Positions 62,048-64,000 of a stretch of DNA of 64,000 nucleotides are shown piece by piece. This DNA is from Gelatoporia subvermispora B (Eukaryota; Basidiomycota; Agaricomycetes; Polyporales; Gelatoporiaceae): contig KB445814.1 of NCBI GenBank assembly GCA_000320605.2, forward strand, positions 62,001 to 126,000, read 5' to 3'. How positions within the stretch are numbered: position 1 is the first letter of the stretch; each line of letters opens with the position of its first letter. Below the pieces are notes generated by a model that was given only the letters and a program-made list of their open reading frames with translations, was not told the origin of the DNA and ran no database searches. Both the position numbers and the translations under genes were made by a program.

Positions 62048-64000
62048 ATGGCCAAACACTCTTTTGTTCCCGCTTCTGCTCCCACCTCACCCGCAGTCAC
62101 CCGCTCAAAATCAGACCGCCATCCTCCCGTCACCCCGCAGCGCATCCCGGTGCGCAACGTTCAGCACCCGTATGCATCGCCGTACACGCCGGCGACGACG
62201 TCTTCGACACCATATACCCCACTCAGTCTTCGGTCTTTCTCAAGTTCCAGTGTCTCAACTCTTGCGACGCCTGCCTCGGCTGCGAGCCGTAGGCGCCTCA
62301 GTCTGTCCGTGTCGCCCGAAGTCAGCACCAACGCGAAGAGCCTCGCGGATATTGCGCAAAACTGGAGGACTCGCGCAAACGAAAACGGTATCAGGGTTAC
62401 CTCTTCCGATGACTCGCACTACAAAGGTGACTATATGCGCTCAAACAACCATCTACGTACACCTCACTAAGTGCTACTTTTTAGCTGACGATAGTCTCAT
62501 CTGTGATATGAGCAGCTCCTCGATCGACAAAGGTGATTATTCTATACAATTGATACCAATCGATCACTCAATCCCGAACATGCAGCTCTTCTTCCCGCCC
62601 CTTTCCTGTCCACGCATCGCCGCGCGCGCGCCCATTCTCAAGCACAGGCACCTCTTTCACAAATTCACGACCCCGTGCAGTTCTCCACACCAAGCAGGCC
62701 TGTACATTCCGGCATCCTGAACACTCCGCCACCTCAGCCGTTGTTCAGACTTCGAGGCAGCGTCACCGATCCCGCTCATACCCGTCGCCGCCCCGCGTTT
62801 GAACAGGCATGTCATCCAATCTACGAGGTGGCAGATGTTGACTGATTATATCTCATCAGAACTCGGAACTTTTCGACATAGAGGAAGATGAATATGCGCC
62901 ATATCCACCCGCATTTACTCAGCCAGCTTCACAGACACTCCCTCTCGCGCTCAACGACCCCTTTGAGACGGACCTTTCTGATCTTTCCGGCATTTCGGAG
63001 CCGATGCAGCTGTATGAGACTCCAGACTACGCTGTCGAGACGCCGCCAATGTCTGCTCAGGCCAATCCCACCAACTGCTCTGTATGTGGCTCTACTGGCG
63101 GCTCCCTCGCGATTCTGGAACCATGCAGACATCCCCTTTGCTCTGCCTGCCTGACGAGTGCTCTGAATATCGTGGGCGAGAAAGATATGGAATGTGCCGT
63201 ATGCAAAGCCAAAGTGGATGATTTCCAGCTGCGCAAGAGCAGTTTCCCTGCAGGCGCTGCAGCTACAGAAGTTGCGAAGCCCTTCCAGCCCTCTGTCGAC
63301 CAAGGCGCATTCATGGACGATGCTGGATTCGACAGCGGAATCAGCCTTCTACCCAGCGCATTCGACGGAAACATGTGCATCGACATGTCTGGCTTTGGGG
63401 ATCCTGCTGAGTTCTTTGATCGCGCACAGGGGGCATCAACACCGGTCGCTGGCGTTCGTGCCAGGCGGTCCTTCGGAAGCACGCCCGACGAGAGCGTTGT
63501 CTTGCGTATCGATAACGTACCATGGGTAAGTTCTCGGACTATATGCGCCTCAGATTCCCGGCAATGACATGTTGTCTGCCACCAGGACATCACGCCGCCT
63601 GCTATCGCTGACTGGCTGAAACACCCTGTTGAGCGTGTGCACGTGCTCCTCGACCGCAAAGGGAAGACTCTCAGCCATGCCTATGTGGAGATGGCGAGCG
63701 CGGATGCGGCGAAGGCCGCCCTTCGCTCCTCTCAGAACGCTGTCTTGGGCAAGGGAAAACGTGCCAGAGGCGTGACCGTCACGCGCAGCAGCCAGGAGGA
63801 ACTCATGCGCTCGGTATGCAAGGCCTTGTTCTCGCCTGATACGTGACTGACTAAACTTGCAGTTGTTCCCGTCCTGGCTTGGCAACTTCGATGGCGGCCG
63901 CCCTTCCCTTGCTGGTTTGGACAACGAGCATGTCATATCCACTCTCCAGCGCGGCCTGCTCTCCGAGGCTGAGCTCAACTCTCTCTTGCATCTCATTCGC
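62048..64000 (+). CDS. RING-finger and RRM protein, N-terminal part
   Basis: Six exons are visible: 62048-62426, 62485-62532, 62586-62806, 62860-63525, 63586-63813 and 63863 to the right edge, about 560 residues so far, in frame at every junction. The third intron (62807-62859) has a GC-AG border. The N-terminus is Ser/Pro/Thr-rich. A RING finger starts near residue 289 (CSVC, CRHPLCSAC, CAVC), suggesting E3 ligase activity. An RRM follows (VVLRIDNVPWDITP ... KTLSHAYVEMASADAA ... RSSQEELMRSLF). Downstream, FPSWLGNFDGGRP and LLSEAELNSLLHLI suggest more conserved sequence past the edge. RING plus RRM recalls RNA-linked ubiquitin ligases, but the order and spacing differ from CNOT4, so no name is given. 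Confidence 0.85.

Noticed and set aside
1..64000. CRISPR array, operons, ribosome binding sites
   Set aside because: The sequence is eukaryotic with spliceosomal introns; no regularly spaced repeats were seen.

Overview
This is a piece of a fungal nuclear genome, most likely a mushroom-forming basidiomycete (Agaricomycetes). The evidence is multi-exon genes with very short GT-AG introns (about 48-70 nt), compact gene spacing in the conserved parts, Ser/Pro-rich extensions, and recognisable eukaryotic housekeeping proteins. No bacterial, CRISPR, rRNA or confident tRNA features are seen. Exon borders below were read by eye from splice sites and reading-frame continuity.

Left conserved block (1-22.1 kb): the N-terminal part of the 26S proteasome base subunit RPN1 (minus strand, runs off the left edge), divergent from a small CBS-domain protein; a multi-pass membrane protein of 7TM type (minus); a stretch of unresolved minus-strand coding-like sequence; a PTEN phosphatase (minus), divergent from the very large cell-morphogenesis protein TAO3/PAG1 (plus, about 2,399 aa); MLH1 mismatch-repair protein (minus), tail to tail with TAO3; then a Ser/Arg-rich hypothetical protein (plus).

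Central island (22.1-59.3 kb): a gene-poor accessory region that contains no recognisable housekeeping gene. Its main content is a family of short, fast-diverging, C2H2-like zinc-finger genes: at least ten units on both strands plus one clear tandem pseudogene copy. They share a terminal finger signature (C-x2-C ... R-x-D-[ASC]-[LMV]-x-R-H ... C/H) and, in one subset, an unusual repeated intron position that splits a Met codon (AT|G). One F-box gene sits among them. Short direct repeats, a 142-bp tandem duplication, GT-rich simple sequence and perfect hairpins punctuate the spacers. This island is the most interesting part of the window.

Right conserved block (59.3-64 kb): a secreted protein of the major royal jelly/yellow family (minus) and a RING plus RRM protein (plus) that runs off the right edge.
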